Assembly (NCBI RefSeq): GCF_002127265.1
Contig: NZ_NFUU01000001.1
Span: 1,240,001-1,304,000, forward strand
DNA length: 64,000 nucleotides
Direction of reading: 5' to 3'
DNA from: Hydrogenophaga sp. IBVHS1
GTDB taxonomy: Bacteria > Pseudomonadota > Gammaproteobacteria > Burkholderiales > Burkholderiaceae_C
In this document: positions 1-8,294 of the stretch, in pieces
How positions within the stretch are numbered: position 1 is the first letter of the stretch
Layout of the letters: the number at the start of each line of letters is the position of its first letter
Made by a program: the position numbers and the translations under genes
Notes under the pieces: generated by a model
What the model was told of the DNA's origin: nothing
The model's input: only the letters and a program-made list of their open reading frames with translations
The model's database searches: none

Positions 1-1
1 C

Positions 2-238
2 TACACACAGGCCAAGGAAGTGATGCTGGAGCGCACCCACATCCCCGAATCACCCTGGTGGGTGGTGCAGGCCGACGACAAGAAAAAGGCCAGGCTGAAC
101 TGCATCCACCACCTGCTCCAGCAGATGCCCTACGGCGAAGTGGAAAAGGCGACGATCACGCTTCCAGAACGCGTGCGCCACGAAGGCTATCGCCGGCATC
201 AAGTCCCCGGCGAAATCCACGTACCGCAAGTCTATTGA
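2..238 (+). CDS. Polyphosphate kinase 2 (PPK2) family protein, C-terminal part
   Basis: The left edge cuts this gene, so only the last 78 or so residues are seen. They carry the typical end of PPK2-family nucleotide/polyphosphate phosphotransferases: an ERTH segment, then SPWWVVQADDKKKARLN and HHLLQQMPY. PPK2 enzymes move phosphate between inorganic polyphosphate and nucleoside di- or monophosphates in the cytoplasm. The Walker motifs lie outside the window, so the subclass cannot be assigned. The reading frame is open from base 2 to a TGA at 236-238. Family assignment rests on the C-terminal signature only. Confidence 0.85.
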   Translation, partial: YTQAKEVMLERTHIPESPWWVVQADDKKKARLNCIHHLLQQMPYGEVEKATITLPERVRHEGYRRHQVPGEIHVPQVY

Positions 239-243
239 GACGC

Positions 244-274
244 AAAAACCAGGGCCCGCAACAGCGGGCCCTGG
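244..274 (-). terminator. Rho-independent terminator for the iron-binding protein gene
   Basis: An 11-bp perfect G+C-rich stem (249-259 with 264-274) encloses an AACA loop. Read on the minus strand it is followed by TTTTT (the A run at 244-248), 80 bp past the stop of the minus-strand gene ending at 355. On the plus strand, facing the PPK2 gene, the stem is present but has no T run. Confidence 0.8.
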
Positions 275-354
275 TCATCCAGAAATGCCGCGGAACTGGC
301 TTCGCCAGGCCGCAGGCATTGCCCCCTTGAGGGGGACGAAGCGCGGCGGGGGTG

Positions 355-1404
355 TTACTTGTACCCCACGCGGTCCAGCATCTGCTGCACCTTGGTCATG
401 TTCTTGGCGACCACGCCCAGCGGCACGGTTTCGGCCTTGAAGTTGTCGCCACCCATGGTCTTGATGGCCGGGTTGTCGATCTTCAAACCCTTCACGGCAG
501 GGAACTCGTTGTTGCCGTTGGCAAAGTAGTCCTGTGCAAACGGGCTCGACAGGAACTCCATGAACTGAACCGCGTTGTCGCGGTTCTTCGCGTACCTGGC
601 CACGGCCGCGCCGGCGATGTTCACATGCGTGCCGCTGGTGCCCTGGTTCGGAAAGGACACGCGCACTTTGCTCATCACGGCCTGATCTTCCGGCTTGGTG
701 GACTTGATGATCCGCGCCACGTAGTAGGTGTTGGTCAGCGCCACGCCGCATTCACCCGAGGCCACGCCCTTGATCTGATCGGTATCTCCGCCCTTGGGTG
801 CGCGGGCCATGTTGTCCACCACACCCTTGAGCCAGGCCTCACCCTTCTGGTCGCCCAGGCGTTCCACCACGGTGGCGAACAGGGAAAGGTTGTAGGGGTG
901 CGAGCCCGAACGCGTGCACACCATGCCCTTGAGCTTGGGGTCGGCCAGCTGCTCGTAGGTGGCCACGTCTTCGGCCTTCACACGGGCCGGGTCGTACACG
1001 ATCACACGTGCGCGGGTGGAAAATCCGGTCCAGGTCACGCCCTCGGCGGTGGCCGTGGCGCGCAGGTTGGCGGGAATGGCGGCGTCGAGCTTGGCCGACT
1101 TGATCGGCTGAAACAGGCCTTGAGCGTCGGCGGAAGCCAGGCGGGCAGCGTCCACGAGCAGGATCACGTCGGCCGGGGAGGCGGCACCTTCCGCGCGCAG
1201 GCGCGCCACAATGCCCGCGTCGTCTGCATCCACGCGGTTGATCTTGATGCCCGTGGTGCGCGTGAAGGTGTCGTACATCGCCTCGTCGGTCTGGTAGTGC
1301 CGCGCCGAGTAGAGATTGAGCACCTTGTCCTGTGCCTGGGCGGGAGCACCCAGCGCGGCTGCGGCGGCAATTGCCAGCATCGAGAACCTGGAAAACGAAG
1401 TCAT
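355..1404 (-). CDS. Fe(3+) ABC transporter substrate-binding protein
   Basis: A periplasmic solute-binding protein of the FbpA/FutA iron family, 349 residues from the chosen start. The N-terminus is a Sec signal peptide (hydrophobic AIAAAAALGAP, then AQAQ before the mature DKVLNLYSAR). The mature protein has the family opening (LYSARHYQTDEAMY) and a tandem tyrosine, Y227-Y228 in TNTYYVARI, which in FbpA/FutA proteins ligates ferric iron. The start at 1404 is preferred over an in-frame ATG 27 bases upstream because an AAAGGA ribosome-binding site lies about 8 bases before it. No permease or ATPase gene is adjacent, so it is an orphan binding protein here. Iron specificity is inferred from the YY motif and overall similarity. 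Confidence 0.88.
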   Translation of the reverse strand: MTSFSRFSMLAIAAAAALGAPAQAQDKVLNLYSARHYQTDEAMYDTFTRTTGIKINRVDADDAGIVARLRAEGAASPADVILLVDAARLASADAQGLFQPIKSAKLDAAIPANLRATATAEGVTWTGFSTRARVIVYDPARVKAEDVATYEQLADPKLKGMVCTRSGSHPYNLSLFATVVERLGDQKGEAWLKGVVDNMARAPKGGDTDQIKGVASGECGVALTNTYYVARIIKSTKPEDQAVMSKVRVSFPNQGTSGTHVNIAGAAVARYAKNRDNAVQFMEFLSSPFAQDYFANGNNEFPAVKGLKIDNPAIKTMGGDNFKAETVPLGVVAKNMTKVQQMLDRVGYK

Positions 1405-1444
1405 GGCTGTCCTTTTTGAATGAATTTGCAAGCGGCGTGGGAAT

Positions 1445-1484
1445 TTGAACGGTCGATTTTTAGACCGTATACCGAGGGGATAAT
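1445..1484 (+). promoter_or_regulatory. Candidate promoter for the patatin-like gene
   Basis: In the short divergent gap between the iron-binding gene and the lipoprotein gene, TTGAAC (1445-1450) is followed 17 bases later by TATACC (1468-1473), four of six matches in each box. A GATAAT box at 1479-1484 is an alternative -10. This is a weak match and is offered only as a candidate. Confidence 0.3.
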
Positions 1485-1512
1485 CCAGTCCAAGATGCTA
1501 ACAGAAACGCGA

Positions 1513-2445
1513 ATGGTTCTTAATAAGACCCTGATCCTCAGAAGCCTGATTGCTGCCGTGGTGCTGATGGTGGGATGTTCCAGCACACCGCCGCGCCCGC
1601 CCGAGGCTCCCACCGTGACGCCGTCGCCCGTGCCGCCGGAGGTGGTGACCCGCGCGCCGCGCCTGGGTCTTGCTCTGGGCGGTGGCGCGGCGCGCGGCTT
1701 TGCCCATGTGGGCGTGATTCAGGTGCTGGAGCAAAACGGCATTCGGCCCGACGTGGTGGTGGGCACATCGGCCGGCAGCCTGGTGGCCGCCCTCTACGCC
1801 AGTGGCAAGACCGCCGCGCAACTCGAAACTGCGGCGCTGGGCATGGAGGAGGCGACGTTGACCGACTGGGCGCTGCCCATCATGGGGCGCGGCCTGTTGA
1901 GGGGTGAGGCGCTCGCACGCTACGTGCGCAAGGAGGTCGACGGCAAGCTGCTGGAGAACATGTCGCTGCCCCTTGGCGTGCTGGCCACCGACCTGTCGAC
2001 CGGGCAGGGCGTGCTGTTCCGCCGTGGCGACACCGCGCAGGCGGTGCGCGCCTCCAGCGCTGTGCCCGGGGTGTTCGCCCCGGTGGCCATTTCTGGCCGC
2101 GAATACCTGGACGGCGGCCTGGTGGCACCGGTCCCGGTGCGGCAGGCGCGCGACATGGGCGCCGAAGTGGTGCTGGCGGTGGACATCTCCAGTTCCCCCG
2201 AAGGCAACCTGGCGGTGGGCAGCCTGCAGGTGCTGCTGCAGACCTTTGCCATCATGGGGCAGAGCATCAACCGGCATGAACTCTCCGGCGCCGATGTGGT
2301 GGTGCGGCCTTCTCTGGCGGGGGTGGGCAGCGCAGACTTCGCCTCCCGCAAGCGCTCCATCGAGGCGGGGCGCGCGGCCATGCAGGCGGCACTGCCGATG
2401 TTGCGCACCCAGCTGGCCAGAAAAAAAGCCCTCACTTTGCAGTGA
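1513..2445 (+). CDS. Patatin-like phospholipase family lipoprotein
   Basis: A 310-residue lipid acyl hydrolase of the RssA/NTE type, probably a lipoprotein. The N-terminus LIAAVVLMVGCSS ends in a lipobox-like cysteine, followed by a proline-rich spacer. The catalytic domain shows the oxyanion-hole glycine loop (LGGGAARGFAH), the nucleophile elbow GTSAG with Ser86, and the aspartate of the dyad in DGGL (Asp200). Bacterial relatives hydrolyse phospholipids or act in membrane quality control; the substrate here is unknown. The start at 1513 places the signal peptide directly at the N-terminus; an in-frame ATG at 1495 is possible, and neither has a strong ribosome-binding site. The stop codon sits inside the stem of a terminator serving the opposite strand. 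Confidence 0.88.
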   Translation: MVLNKTLILRSLIAAVVLMVGCSSTPPRPPEAPTVTPSPVPPEVVTRAPRLGLALGGGAARGFAHVGVIQVLEQNGIRPDVVVGTSAGSLVAALYASGKTAAQLETAALGMEEATLTDWALPIMGRGLLRGEALARYVRKEVDGKLLENMSLPLGVLATDLSTGQGVLFRRGDTAQAVRASSAVPGVFAPVAISGREYLDGGLVAPVPVRQARDMGAEVVLAVDISSSPEGNLAVGSLQVLLQTFAIMGQSINRHELSGADVVVRPSLAGVGSADFASRKRSIEAGRAAMQAALPMLRTQLARKKALTLQ

Positions 2446-2452
2446 GGGCTTA
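2421..2452 (-). terminator. Rho-independent terminator (minus strand) overlapping the patatin stop codon
   Basis: A stem of at least 9 bp (AGCCCTCAC at 2427-2435 with GTGAGGGCT at 2442-2450) has a 6-base loop. On the minus strand a run of seven Ts follows (As at 2421-2427). It lies about 130 bp beyond the phasin stop at 2579. The plus-strand side lacks a T run. The patatin TGA (2443-2445) is inside the right arm. Confidence 0.8.
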
Positions 2453-2578
2453 AGGGGTCCGATGAAATCGAATTTCGAAAAGGACCCGAGGAGACAACCA
2501 GAAAAACCAGTTTGATCCTAGAGTGGGTGCCGGGGCGCGTGCCGGTTCAACCGATCAACGGCGCCCTTGCGGCGATGT

Positions 2579-3121
2579 TCAGCGCTTCTTGGCGGCGGAC
2601 TTCGTGGCGTTCACAGCCGAAGAAGTCACGGTGTTGAAGTTGGCTTCTGCCATTTCGGTGGCTTGCTTGACAGCCTTCTGAACCGATTCCATGGCGTTGT
2701 TGGCGGCGGACACGGCGCTCTTCATCACGGCCACGGCGGTTTCGGAACCGGCGGGAGCGTTCTTGGCGGCGTTGTCGACAACAGCCAGGAATTTCTTCTG
2801 GGTGTCGCTGCCTTGGGCTTCAGCGGCCTTGGCGAACTCGGCGCCGGTGCCCGAAGCGATGTCGTACAGGTGACGGCTGTAGGCCACGGTCTTCTCAGCC
2901 AGCGGCTGCATCAGGTTGGCTTGCAGCGTCAGCAGTTCTTGCGCGTCCTTCACGCTCAGCAGGGCCTGGGCGCTGTTGGCGGATTCGGACAGGGCGGCCT
3001 TGGTGGCTTGCACGTTCAGCTCGACCAGCTTTTCCATGCCTTCGAAGGCTTTCTGGGTCAGGCCGAAAATGGTTTCGATGTTGGCTTTCTGGGCGGCAAC
3101 GATTTGTTCAGCGGTCAACAT
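2579..3121 (-). CDS. phaP: Phasin family protein (PHA granule-associated)
   Basis: A 180-residue, alanine-rich, amphipathic helical protein of the beta-proteobacterial phasin family (opening [21 protein letters not shown]). Phasins coat intracellular polyhydroxyalkanoate granules and control their number and size. The middle is rich in E, K, A and Q with heptad-like spacing, and the tail is basic (TKSAAKKR). The start at 3121 is chosen because AGGAG lies 8 bases upstream; the longer frame from 3145 adds residues before the family start. The upstream region has a strong -10 and two copies of a dyad operator (see those entries), suggesting PhaR-type repression. The gene stands alone, ending toward the patatin gene with its own terminator. 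Confidence 0.92.
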   Translation of the reverse strand: MLTAEQIVAAQKANIETIFGLTQKAFEGMEKLVELNVQATKAALSESANSAQALLSVKDAQELLTLQANLMQPLAEKTVAYSRHLYDIASGTGAEFAKAAEAQGSDTQKKFLAVVDNAAKNAPAGSETAVAVMKSAVSAANNAMESVQKAVKQATEMAEANFNTVTSSAVNATKSAAKKR

Positions 3122-3211
3122 ATTCAATACTCCTGGAGTTGTCAAAAAAGGGGCTTAGTTCAGGGCTGCTGGGAACACCGCGCTGTCTTTGACGCTGTTG
3201 TTCTCGTTCAC

Positions 3212-3229
3212 TTTGCTGCACTGCAACAT
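3212..3229. promoter_or_regulatory. Putative PhaR-type operator, promoter-proximal copy
   Basis: TTTGCTGCACTGCAACAT, a dyad-like TGC-rich site. It matches the copy at 3271-3288 at 16 of 18 positions. It lies immediately downstream of the phasin -10 box, over the expected transcription start. PhaR repressors of PHA-producing proteobacteria recognise TGC-rich dyads of the CTGC-N-GCAG kind in phasin promoters. Binding is inferred from the motif only. Confidence 0.6.
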
Positions 3230-3236
3230 GGGCTCG

Positions 3237-3264
3237 ATTATAGGTAAGCGAAACGATCGCGCAA
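3237..3264 (-). promoter_or_regulatory. Sigma-70-type promoter of the phasin gene
   Basis: On the minus strand a perfect TATAAT (3242 down to 3237) is preceded at 16 bases by TTGCGC (3264 to 3259). Transcription would start near 3230, giving a leader of about 110 bases before the phasin ATG at 3121. Both operator copies flank this promoter. Confidence 0.6.
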
Positions 3265-3270
3265 GTCCTT

Positions 3271-3288
3271 TTTGCTGCGCTGCAGCAT
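3271..3288. promoter_or_regulatory. Putative PhaR-type operator, distal copy
   Basis: TTTGCTGCGCTGCAGCAT, the second copy of the 18-base TGC-rich dyad, 59 bases from the first. It lies just upstream of the phasin -35 box. Its position relative to the first copy would suit cooperative or looping repression. It also lies upstream of the deacetylase gene on the plus strand. Confidence 0.55.
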
Positions 3289-3384
3289 TCTAGGGACCCG
3301 GTTCTAGAAACCGCCCGACCCGCTCCGTCTTCCCTGGCCGTCCACAATGTGGGACCCCCACGTCGGCCCGTTCCAGACCTTTCC

Positions 3385-4323
3385 GTGCAAGCCTTCTACG
3401 CCGACCATTTCGTTCTTCCCTTGCCCAACGGCCACCGGTTTCCCATGGCCAAGTACGCGCGTTTGCGCGAGCGGCTCGCGTCGGAACTGCCCCAGGTGCA
3501 GCTCGGGCAAGCCATGCCGGCGAGCGATGGTGAACTGGCGCTGGTGCACACGCCGGCCTACATCGATGCCATCACCACGGGAAGCCTGTCCGCCGCCGCG
3601 CAGCGGGAGATTGGTTTTCCGTGGAGCCCGGCCATGGCCGAGCGTGCCAGGCGCTCCGTGGGCGCCACGCTGCAGGCCTGCCGCAGCGCGATGGGGGGCG
3701 CCGGTCTGGCGGCCAACCTGGCGGGCGGCACGCACCATGCCTATGCCGACAAGGGCAGCGGCTTCTGTGTGTTCAACGATTTCGCGGTGGCGGCGCGCCT
3801 GATGCAGGCCGAGCATGCGCGCATGCATCGCGCGCGCGGACCCCTGCGCGTGGCCATCATCGACCTTGATGTGCACCAGGGCAATGGCACGGCACGCATC
3901 TTTGCCAGTGATCCGACGGTGTTCACGCTGTCCCTGCATGGTGCGAAAAACTTTCCCTTTCGCAAGGAGCCCAGCGATCTGGACGTGGAGCTGCCCGACG
4001 GCTGCGCCGACAGCGAATACCTGGAGGCGCTGGAACAGGCGCTCGGCGAGCTCGAACGACGGTTCGAGCCTGGTCTGGTGCTTTATCTCGCGGGTGCGGA
4101 CCCGCACGAAGGTGATCGGCTGGGGCGCCTCAAGCTCACGTTCGACGGCCTGGAAGCTCGCGACCGACGCGTGATGGATTGGGCGTGGCAGCGCCGCCTG
4201 CCACTGGCCTTTGCCATGGGCGGTGGCTACGGCACCGACCTCGACGACACAGTGCAGGTTCAGATCAACACCTACCGCACGGCGATGGAGTACGTCGGCC
4301 ACTGGCACAATGCCGCGGCATGA
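3385..4323 (+). CDS. Histone deacetylase family protein (AcuC-like)
   Basis: A zinc-dependent deacylase of the arginase/deacetylase fold, 312 residues from the GTG chosen here. Visible signatures are [19 protein letters not shown] (active-site histidine pair and aspartate), DLDVHQGNG (zinc-ligand Asp and His), [14 protein letters not shown] (zinc-ligand Asp) and GGGYG near the end. Bacterial members deacetylate acetyl-CoA synthetase, polyamines or other small acylated substrates. The GTG at 3385 starts the family-typical [13 protein letters not shown]. Another in-frame GTG at 3349 would add 12 residues with no homology-like character, and neither has a clear ribosome-binding site. It overlaps the next gene by ATGA, the first link of a coupled set. 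Confidence 0.88.
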   Translation: MQAFYADHFVLPLPNGHRFPMAKYARLRERLASELPQVQLGQAMPASDGELALVHTPAYIDAITTGSLSAAAQREIGFPWSPAMAERARRSVGATLQACRSAMGGAGLAANLAGGTHHAYADKGSGFCVFNDFAVAARLMQAEHARMHRARGPLRVAIIDLDVHQGNGTARIFASDPTVFTLSLHGAKNFPFRKEPSDLDVELPDGCADSEYLEALEQALGELERRFEPGLVLYLAGADPHEGDRLGRLKLTFDGLEARDRRVMDWAWQRRLPLAFAMGGGYGTDLDDTVQVQINTYRTAMEYVGHWHNAAA

Positions 4324-4775
4324 ATACCGCCACCCGTTCACCCATCGAGCGTGCCCAGGCCCTGCCGCGCAGCGCCTACCGCGTGTTCCGCACCATCGGC
4401 ACGCGCTGGAGCGACAACGATGTTTATGGTCACGTGAACAACGTGGTGTACTACAGCTGGTTCGACACGGCGGTGAATGCCTATCTCATCGAACAAGGCG
4501 CGCTGGACATCCATGCAGGCCCGGTGATCGGGCTGGTGATCGAGACGCAGTGCAACTACTTCGCACCCCTGGCTTTTCCGCAAACCGTGTCGGCGGGTCT
4601 GCGCGTGGCGCATCTGGGAAGTTCCAGCGTGCGTTATGAAGTGGGCCTGTTCGCCGATGGGGTGGATCTGGCCGCAGCCTGCGGACATTTCGTGCATGTT
4701 TACGTGGATCGCGAGACCCGCCGCCCCGTGCCGCTTCCTGAACCGCTGAAACGCACCCTGGAGACCCTTCGATGA
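4320..4775 (+). CDS. Acyl-CoA thioesterase (hot-dog fold)
   Basis: A 151-residue hot-dog-fold protein of the 4-hydroxybenzoyl-CoA/YbgC thioesterase type. The signature [23 protein letters not shown] contains the catalytic aspartate and the helix start. These enzymes hydrolyse short-chain or aromatic acyl-CoA thioesters. The start overlaps the deacetylase stop as ATGA at 4320-4323, and its own stop overlaps the next start in the same way at 4772-4775, so translation of all three genes is probably coupled. The in-frame extension upstream to 4179 lies within the deacetylase gene and is rejected. Substrate unknown. Confidence 0.88.
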   Translation: MNTATRSPIERAQALPRSAYRVFRTIGTRWSDNDVYGHVNNVVYYSWFDTAVNAYLIEQGALDIHAGPVIGLVIETQCNYFAPLAFPQTVSAGLRVAHLGSSSVRYEVGLFADGVDLAAACGHFVHVYVDRETRRPVPLPEPLKRTLETLR

Positions 4776-5500
4776 CCCTCAATCCCCAGGCCGCCACGGG
4801 CGCCATCGATGCCGCCAGCGTCGACGCCGCCATCACCAGCCGGATGTCTGTTCGCGCGTTTCTGCCCACACCCGTGCCGCGGGCGACGATTGAACACCTG
4901 CTGACACTGGCCAGCCGCGCGCCCTCAGGCACCAACACGCAACCCTGGAAAGTCTATGTGCTGCAGGGCGCCAGCCGCGATTCGCTGGTGCAGAAGGTCT
5001 GCGCGGCGCACGACGCGCTGCGAGCCGACCCTTCACTGGCCGCCGAGTACAAGGAAGCCTACGACTACTACCCCGAAAAATGGGTCAGTCCCTTCATCGA
5101 CCGGCGTCGCGAGAATGGCTGGGGGCTCTACGGATTGCTGGGCATCACCAAGGGCGACAAGGACAAGATGCATGCGCAGCACCAGCGCAATTTCCGCTTC
5201 TTCGACGCACCCGTGGGATTGATGTTCACCCTGGACCGTGTGATGGGGCGCGGTTCACTGGTGGATTACGGCATGTTCATGCAGAACCTGATGGTGGCCG
5301 CGCGCGGCCATGGGCTGCACACCTGCCCCCAGGCGGCCTGGAACGGCTTTGGCCGCATCATCCTGCCGCACATCGGCGCTGGCGAGAACGAAATGCTGGT
5401 CTGTGGCATGTCGCTCGGCTATGCCGATCCCGACCAGGTGGTCAACAGTTTCTACACACCGCGCGAGCCGGCTGCGTCGTTCACGACGTGGCTGGAATAA
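4772..5500 (+). CDS. Nitroreductase family protein
   Basis: A 242-residue FMN-dependent nitroreductase-fold oxidoreductase. The N-terminal [42 protein letters not shown] is the FMN-binding opening typical of the family, and the C-terminal half has the [15 protein letters not shown] and [11 protein letters not shown] segments. Such enzymes reduce nitro compounds, quinones or activated alkenes with NAD(P)H. It starts by ATGA overlap with the thioesterase stop and is followed after 37 bases by an FKBP gene. The physiological substrate cannot be told from sequence. Confidence 0.88.
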   Translation: MTLNPQAATGAIDAASVDAAITSRMSVRAFLPTPVPRATIEHLLTLASRAPSGTNTQPWKVYVLQGASRDSLVQKVCAAHDALRADPSLAAEYKEAYDYYPEKWVSPFIDRRRENGWGLYGLLGITKGDKDKMHAQHQRNFRFFDAPVGLMFTLDRVMGRGSLVDYGMFMQNLMVAARGHGLHTCPQAAWNGFGRIILPHIGAGENEMLVCGMSLGYADPDQVVNSFYTPREPAASFTTWLE

Positions 5501-5537
5501 TCGGGCGCTTCCCTTCATTTCACAACAGGAGAACAAC

Positions 5538-5885
5538 ATGATCACCACCGCAAGCGGCCTGCAGTACGAAGACACCGTGGTTGGAAACGGCGAAACCGCC
5601 CAGGCAGGTCGTCCCGTGCAGGTGCACTACACCGGCTGGCTCTACAACGACGGTGTGCAGGGCGCCAAGTTCGATTCCAGCAAGGACCGTGGGCAGCCGT
5701 TCGAATTCCCGCTCGGCGCCGGCCACGTCATCAAGGGCTGGGACGAAGGCGTGCAGGGCATGGCTGTGGGCGGCACGCGCCGGCTGGTGATTCCGGCCGC
5801 TCTGGGCTATGGCGCGCGCGGTGCCGGTGGCGTGATTCCACCCAACGCGACCCTGTTGTTCGAGGTCGACCTGCTGGCGGTCTGA
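5538..5885 (+). CDS. FKBP-type peptidyl-prolyl cis-trans isomerase
   Basis: A single-domain FKBP of 115 residues: the VHYTGWLYNDG strand, the FEFPLGAGHVIKGWDEGVQGMAVGG core and the closing YGARGAGGVIPPNATLLFEVDLL are all present. It catalyses cis-trans isomerisation of prolyl bonds. There is no signal peptide, so it is cytoplasmic. The start at 5538 has an AGGAGA ribosome-binding site 7 bases upstream; the frame is open further upstream but that part lies in the nitroreductase gene. The stop is one base before the ATG of the next gene. Confidence 0.95.
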   Translation: MITTASGLQYEDTVVGNGETAQAGRPVQVHYTGWLYNDGVQGAKFDSSKDRGQPFEFPLGAGHVIKGWDEGVQGMAVGGTRRLVIPAALGYGARGAGGVIPPNATLLFEVDLLAV

Positions 5886-5886
5886 C

Positions 5887-7284
5887 ATGCGCTGGTTCGC
5901 ATTCACCCTGGCGCTGTTGCCCGGCCTCGCTCAGGCCGCCGATCTTGATGGCAGCCAGCTCTCGGTGTGGTGGGGCGTGCCGTTCGCGGGCGTCCTGCTG
6001 TCGATTGCCCTGGTACCGCTGCTCGCGCCGATCTTCTGGCACCACCATTTCGGCAAAGTGTCTGCGGCCTGGGCGCTGGTGTTTCTGGTGCCGTTCGCGG
6101 TGGTGGCCGGGCCCAGCGTGGCCTGGACCGCCGTGGTGCATGCCATGGTGGCCGAGTACATCCCGTTCATCATCCTGCTCACCGCACTGTTCACGGTGGC
6201 CGGCGGCATCTTCCTGCGCGGCAACCTGCACGGCAGCGCAGCGCTCAACACCGGCTTGCTCGGACTCGGGGCCGTGCTGGCCAGCTTCATGGGCACCACC
6301 GGTGCATCCATGTTGCTGATCCGCCCGCTGATCCGCGCCAACGACAACCGCAAGCACCAGGTGCATGTGGTGGTGTTCTTCATCTTCATTGTGTCCAACG
6401 TGGGCGGCTCGCTCACCCCGCTGGGAGACCCGCCGCTGTTCCTGGGCTTCCTCAAGGGCATCGAGTTCTTCTGGACCTTCAACCACATCTGGGGCGAAAC
6501 CCTGTTCATGCTGGTGTCGCTGCTGGGGATCTTCTTCGTCATCGACTGGTGGCTCTACCGCAACCGCGAAGAGGTGCAGCCCCGCGACCCAACGCCCGAC
6601 ACCCCGCGCATCGGCTTTGACGGCGCGAAGAACTTCCTTCTGCTGGGGGTGGTGGTGGCACTGGTCCTCATGAGCGGCTTGTGGAAATCGTCGGTGGTCT
6701 TCAATGTGTGGGGAACCGAGGTCGGGCTGCCCGGCCTGCTGCGCGATGTTGGCCTGATCATCGTCACGCTGGTCTCGCTGCGCCTCACGCCTTCGAGCGT
6801 GCATGAAAGCAACCAGTTTTCCTGGGGGCCCATGCAGGAAGTGGCCAAGCTGTTCGCCGCCATCTTCCTCACCATCATCCCGGTCATTGCCATGCTCAAG
6901 GCCGGCGTGGACGGACCCTTCGGCGCGGTGGTCAGGGCGGTGACCAACGCCGATGGAACGCCCAACCCGGCGATGTACTTCTGGGCCACGGGTGTGCTGA
7001 GTTCGTTCCTCGACAACGCGCCGACCTACCTGGTGTTCTTCAACACCGCAGGGGGCGATCCGCAGGTGCTGATGAACGCGCTGGCACCGACGCTGGCCGC
7101 CATCTCGGCCGGCGCCGTGTTCATGGGCGCCAACACCTACATCGGCAACGCGCCCAACCTGATGGTCAAAGCCATTGCCGAGGACCGTGGGGTGCGCATG
7201 CCCAGCTTCTTCGGCTACATGCTCTGGTCGATCGGCATCCTGCTGCCCCTGTTCGCGCTGATTACCTGGATCTGGTTCGTCTGA
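5887..7284 (+). CDS. Sodium:proton antiporter (NhaD/CitMHS-like)
   Basis: A 465-residue polytopic inner-membrane protein with about a dozen hydrophobic segments, belonging to the ion-transporter superfamily that includes NhaD-type antiporters. Visible landmarks are GDPPLFLGFLKG in the first half and SSFLDNAPTYLVFFN in the second, the two re-entrant or unwound motifs expected in this superfamily. The first residues (MRWFAFTLALLPGLAQAA) resemble a signal segment. It begins one base after the FKBP stop, so it belongs to the same transcript. The transported ion is inferred from family naming only. Confidence 0.85.
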   Translation: MRWFAFTLALLPGLAQAADLDGSQLSVWWGVPFAGVLLSIALVPLLAPIFWHHHFGKVSAAWALVFLVPFAVVAGPSVAWTAVVHAMVAEYIPFIILLTALFTVAGGIFLRGNLHGSAALNTGLLGLGAVLASFMGTTGASMLLIRPLIRANDNRKHQVHVVVFFIFIVSNVGGSLTPLGDPPLFLGFLKGIEFFWTFNHIWGETLFMLVSLLGIFFVIDWWLYRNREEVQPRDPTPDTPRIGFDGAKNFLLLGVVVALVLMSGLWKSSVVFNVWGTEVGLPGLLRDVGLIIVTLVSLRLTPSSVHESNQFSWGPMQEVAKLFAAIFLTIIPVIAMLKAGVDGPFGAVVRAVTNADGTPNPAMYFWATGVLSSFLDNAPTYLVFFNTAGGDPQVLMNALAPTLAAISAGAVFMGANTYIGNAPNLMVKAIAEDRGVRMPSFFGYMLWSIGILLPLFALITWIWFV

Positions 7285-7306
7285 CACCTCCTCATCTCCC
7301 TTGCCC

Positions 7307-8284
7307 ATGACCACACGCCCCTCGATCCTGATTGCCCGCAACATCTTCCCGGAGGTGGTCGCTCGCCTGCGTGAGCACTTCGATGTCGATACCAACGACG
7401 GCGATGCCGTTCTGTCGGCGCAGGAGCTCAAGGACCGGCTGCAGGGCAAGGCCGGCGTGCTGACCACTGGCAGTGAAAAGGTGGACGCGGCGCTGATCGC
7501 GGCCTGCCCGCAGCTGAAGGTGGTGGCCAACATTGCCGTGGGCTACAACAACTTCGACGTGCCTGCGATGACCGCGGCTGGCGTGGTGGCCACCAACACG
7601 CCCGACGTGCTGACCGAGACCACGGCCGACTTCGGCTTCGCGCTGCTCATGGCCACCGCCCGGCGCCTCACCGAGAGCGAGCATTTTCTGAGAGCGGGCC
7701 TGTGGAACCAGTGGCGGCTTGACATGTTTGCCGGTGCAGAGGTCCACGGCAGCACGCTGGGCATCCTGGGCATGGGCCGCATCGGTCAGGCCATTGCGCG
7801 GCGCGGTGCCCATGGCTTCGGCATGAACGTGATCTACCACAACCGCTCCCGGCTCGATGCCGCGACCGAGGCCGAATGCAAGGCCCGCTACGTCGACAAG
7901 GCAGAGCTGCTGAAGACGGCGGATCACCTCATCCTCGTGCTGCCCTACAGCGCCGAATCGCATCACGCCATCGGCGCCGCGGAAATCGCGCAGATGAAGC
8001 CCACCGCCACGCTGGTCAACATTGCTCGCGGCGGGATCGTGGACGACGCCGCGCTGGCGCTGGCCCTTCGCGAGAAGCGCATCGCCGCAGCGGGTCTGGA
8101 CGTGTACGAGGGCGAACCCAAGGTGCATCCGGACTTGCTCACCGTGCCCAACGTCGTGCTCACGCCGCACATTGCCAGCGCCACCATCGCCACCCGCAAG
8201 GCCATGGCCAACCTCGCCGCCGACAACGTCATTGCATTCCTCACCACCGGGCGTGCTGTGACGCCCATCAACGCTCCGGTTTGA
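7307..8284 (+). CDS. D-2-hydroxyacid dehydrogenase (glyoxylate/hydroxypyruvate reductase type)
   Basis: A 325-residue NAD(P)-dependent dehydrogenase of the GhrB/GyaR group. The Rossmann dinucleotide motif GILGMGRIGQAIARRG is in the middle, followed by the catalytic arginine segment (TLVNIARGGIVDD), the glutamate (GLDVYEGEP) and the histidine (VVLTPHIASAT). It probably reduces glyoxylate, hydroxypyruvate or 2-ketogluconate. The ATG at 7307 is preferred; a TTG six bases earlier is in frame. It lies 22 bases after the antiporter gene, same strand, and 10 bases before rmuC. Confidence 0.9.
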   Translation: MTTRPSILIARNIFPEVVARLREHFDVDTNDGDAVLSAQELKDRLQGKAGVLTTGSEKVDAALIAACPQLKVVANIAVGYNNFDVPAMTAAGVVATNTPDVLTETTADFGFALLMATARRLTESEHFLRAGLWNQWRLDMFAGAEVHGSTLGILGMGRIGQAIARRGAHGFGMNVIYHNRSRLDAATEAECKARYVDKAELLKTADHLILVLPYSAESHHAIGAAEIAQMKPTATLVNIARGGIVDDAALALALREKRIAAAGLDVYEGEPKVHPDLLTVPNVVLTPHIASATIATRKAMANLAADNVIAFLTTGRAVTPINAPV

Positions 8285-8294
8285 TGCACGTTTG

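Noticed and set aside
5731-7533. A 600-codon minus-strand open frame opposite the FKBP, antiporter and dehydrogenase genes
   Set aside because: It mirrors three clear plus-strand genes and its product is a His/Gln/Arg-rich string with no domain; typical of antisense frames in high-G+C DNA.
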